This document shows, one piece after another, positions 13,079-13,644 of a stretch of 13,644 nt of DNA. A program made the translations under genes and the position numbers. Where the stretch lies: contig PMLH01000300.1 of the NCBI GenBank assembly GCA_003159055.1, forward strand, positions 605 to 14,248, in the 5' to 3' direction. Positions within the stretch are counted from its first letter, which is position 1; each line of letters starts with the position of its first letter. Source of the DNA: Myxococcales bacterium (lineage in GTDB: Bacteria > Myxococcota > Polyangia > Fen-1088). A model generated the notes under the pieces. That model had not been told where the DNA came from. It was given only the letters and a program-made list of their open reading frames with translations, and did not search any database.

Positions 13079-13644
13079 ATGCAGGTTAAGCCCATCGCGC
13101 TGTTCTTAGTCTCCGCTTCCGCCATTCTGCTCGCAGGACTATCGACGAGGCGGGCGGTGGCGCAGCCAGGCTCCGCCGAAGCGCCTGCGGTTGCCGCGCC
13201 GTCTGCCGCTGTGCCGGCTGCCGCAGCGGCGTCAGCACCAGCGTCTGCCAATGCGGACCTGGCCGCTCGGGTTGCCGATCTGGAAGCGTACATCAACAAC
13301 ACCGCGCCGAAGTCGCTGACCGCACCTGGCCCCGGCCACAACGGCTGGATGATGACCTCCGCGGCGTTGGTACTTTTCATGACTTTGCCGGGGCTCGCGC
13401 TTTTCTACGGCGGACTCGTCAGGCGCAAGAACATCCTTTCCGTGGTTGCCCAGTGCTTCGGCTGTGCGGGCTTGGTCACCATCTTGTGGTGGGCGTTCGG
13501 CTACAGCGCTGTGTTCGCGAGTGGCGGACCGGTGCTGGGTTCCATGAAGTTTGCCTTCCTCCACGGCGTTGGTTCGGCGCCCAATGCCGACTACGGCCCG
13601 TGGGTTTCGCATTCGGTGTTTGCGATGTACCAGATGATGTTCGC
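13079..13644 (+). CDS. amt: ammonium transporter (3' partial)
   Basis: The frame runs open to the window end (188 complete codons), so the C-terminal half is missing. Residues 1-28 are a Sec signal peptide (MQVKPIALFLVSASAILLAG, then A-x-A near 26-28). Residues ~29-60 are Ala/Pro/Ser-rich. Residues ~60-75 (DLAARVADLEAYINN) form a short heptad-like helix. From GPGHNGWMMTSAALVLFMTL the Amt/MEP/Rh fold begins, including PGLALFYGGLVRRKNILSVV (104-123), the hallmark of the family, and GLVTILWWAFGYSAVF (131-146). Family role: inner-membrane trimer that conducts ammonium/ammonia for nitrogen assimilation, normally gated by a GlnK PII protein, whose gene may lie beyond the window. AAGGA lies 7 bases before the ATG. 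The N-terminal extension before the first helix is longer than in E. coli AmtB. Confidence 0.93.
   Translation, partial: MQVKPIALFLVSASAILLAGLSTRRAVAQPGSAEAPAVAAPSAAVPAAAAASAPASANADLAARVADLEAYINNTAPKSLTAPGPGHNGWMMTSAALVLFMTLPGLALFYGGLVRRKNILSVVAQCFGCAGLVTILWWAFGYSAVFASGGPVLGSMKFAFLHGVGSAPNADYGPWVSHSVFAMYQMMF

Noticed and set aside
13012..13089. 25-codon upstream frame overlapping the amt start
   Set aside because: No ribosome site, composition uninformative, and it coincides with the possible promoter; likely chance.
1..13644. CRISPR arrays, tRNA/rRNA genes, transposases, phage genes
   Set aside because: None seen: the only tandem repeats are in-gene coding repeats, and no transposase or integrase motif or cloverleaf was recognised.

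Overview
The window is GC-rich bacterial chromosome with short intergenic gaps. Several features fit a member of the Myxococcota (former Deltaproteobacteria): a fibro-slime-domain lipoprotein with Cys-rich repeats, a stand-alone GspE/MshEN-type N-terminal domain protein, a DUF4380-like protein, the short dGTPase-like HD hydrolase, and an ammonium transporter with an Ala/Pro-rich N-terminal extension. This assignment is inference from gene content; there is no rRNA or other marker. No tRNA, rRNA, CRISPR array, insertion sequence or prophage was seen.

Layout. 1-637: 3' part of a Bax inhibitor-1/YccA membrane protein, convergent with a MATE exporter (646-2013, minus). 2165-3232: fibro-slime lipoprotein containing an 87-bp tandem repeat. 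3400-4626: MshEN-domain protein. 4777-5133: decayed remains of a tripartite efflux locus, with two out-of-phase NodT/TolC-type segments followed directly by the C-terminal tail of a MacB/FtsX-type permease. 5213-9292: an apparent regulatory locus (next paragraph). 9591-10640 (minus): membrane acyltransferase. 10931-11788: DUF4380-like protein. 11847-12893 (minus): dGTPase-like HD hydrolase. 13079 to the window end: start of an ammonium transporter behind a possible sigma-54 promoter.

The most interesting part is 5213-9292. An ECF sigma factor (7865), a small single-pass membrane protein resembling an anti-sigma factor (8430) and a Spy/CpxP/CnrX-like periplasmic protein with a Pro-rich tail (8786) overlap as one operon. 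Upstream lie two divergent transcription units. One encodes an OmpR-type response regulator that has lost its phosphorylation-site residues, followed by an EF-hand protein. The other encodes a secreted protein with three Cys/His repeats, followed by a small membrane protein. Three promoter-like elements with the pattern TAAC(A/G)-N16-TGTC(T/G)T and identical spacing lie just upstream of the sigma gene, the response regulator gene and the Cys-repeat gene. The last two sit back to back as a near-palindrome. The simplest reading is an autoregulated ECF sigma regulon in which an envelope or metal signal, sensed through the Spy/CnrX-like protein, drives a secreted Cys/His protein, an atypical regulator and probably a calcium-binding protein. 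I know of no described system with this composition, but the functional link is inferred.

The remaining genes look like ordinary housekeeping or accessory genes with no clear functional relation to one another.
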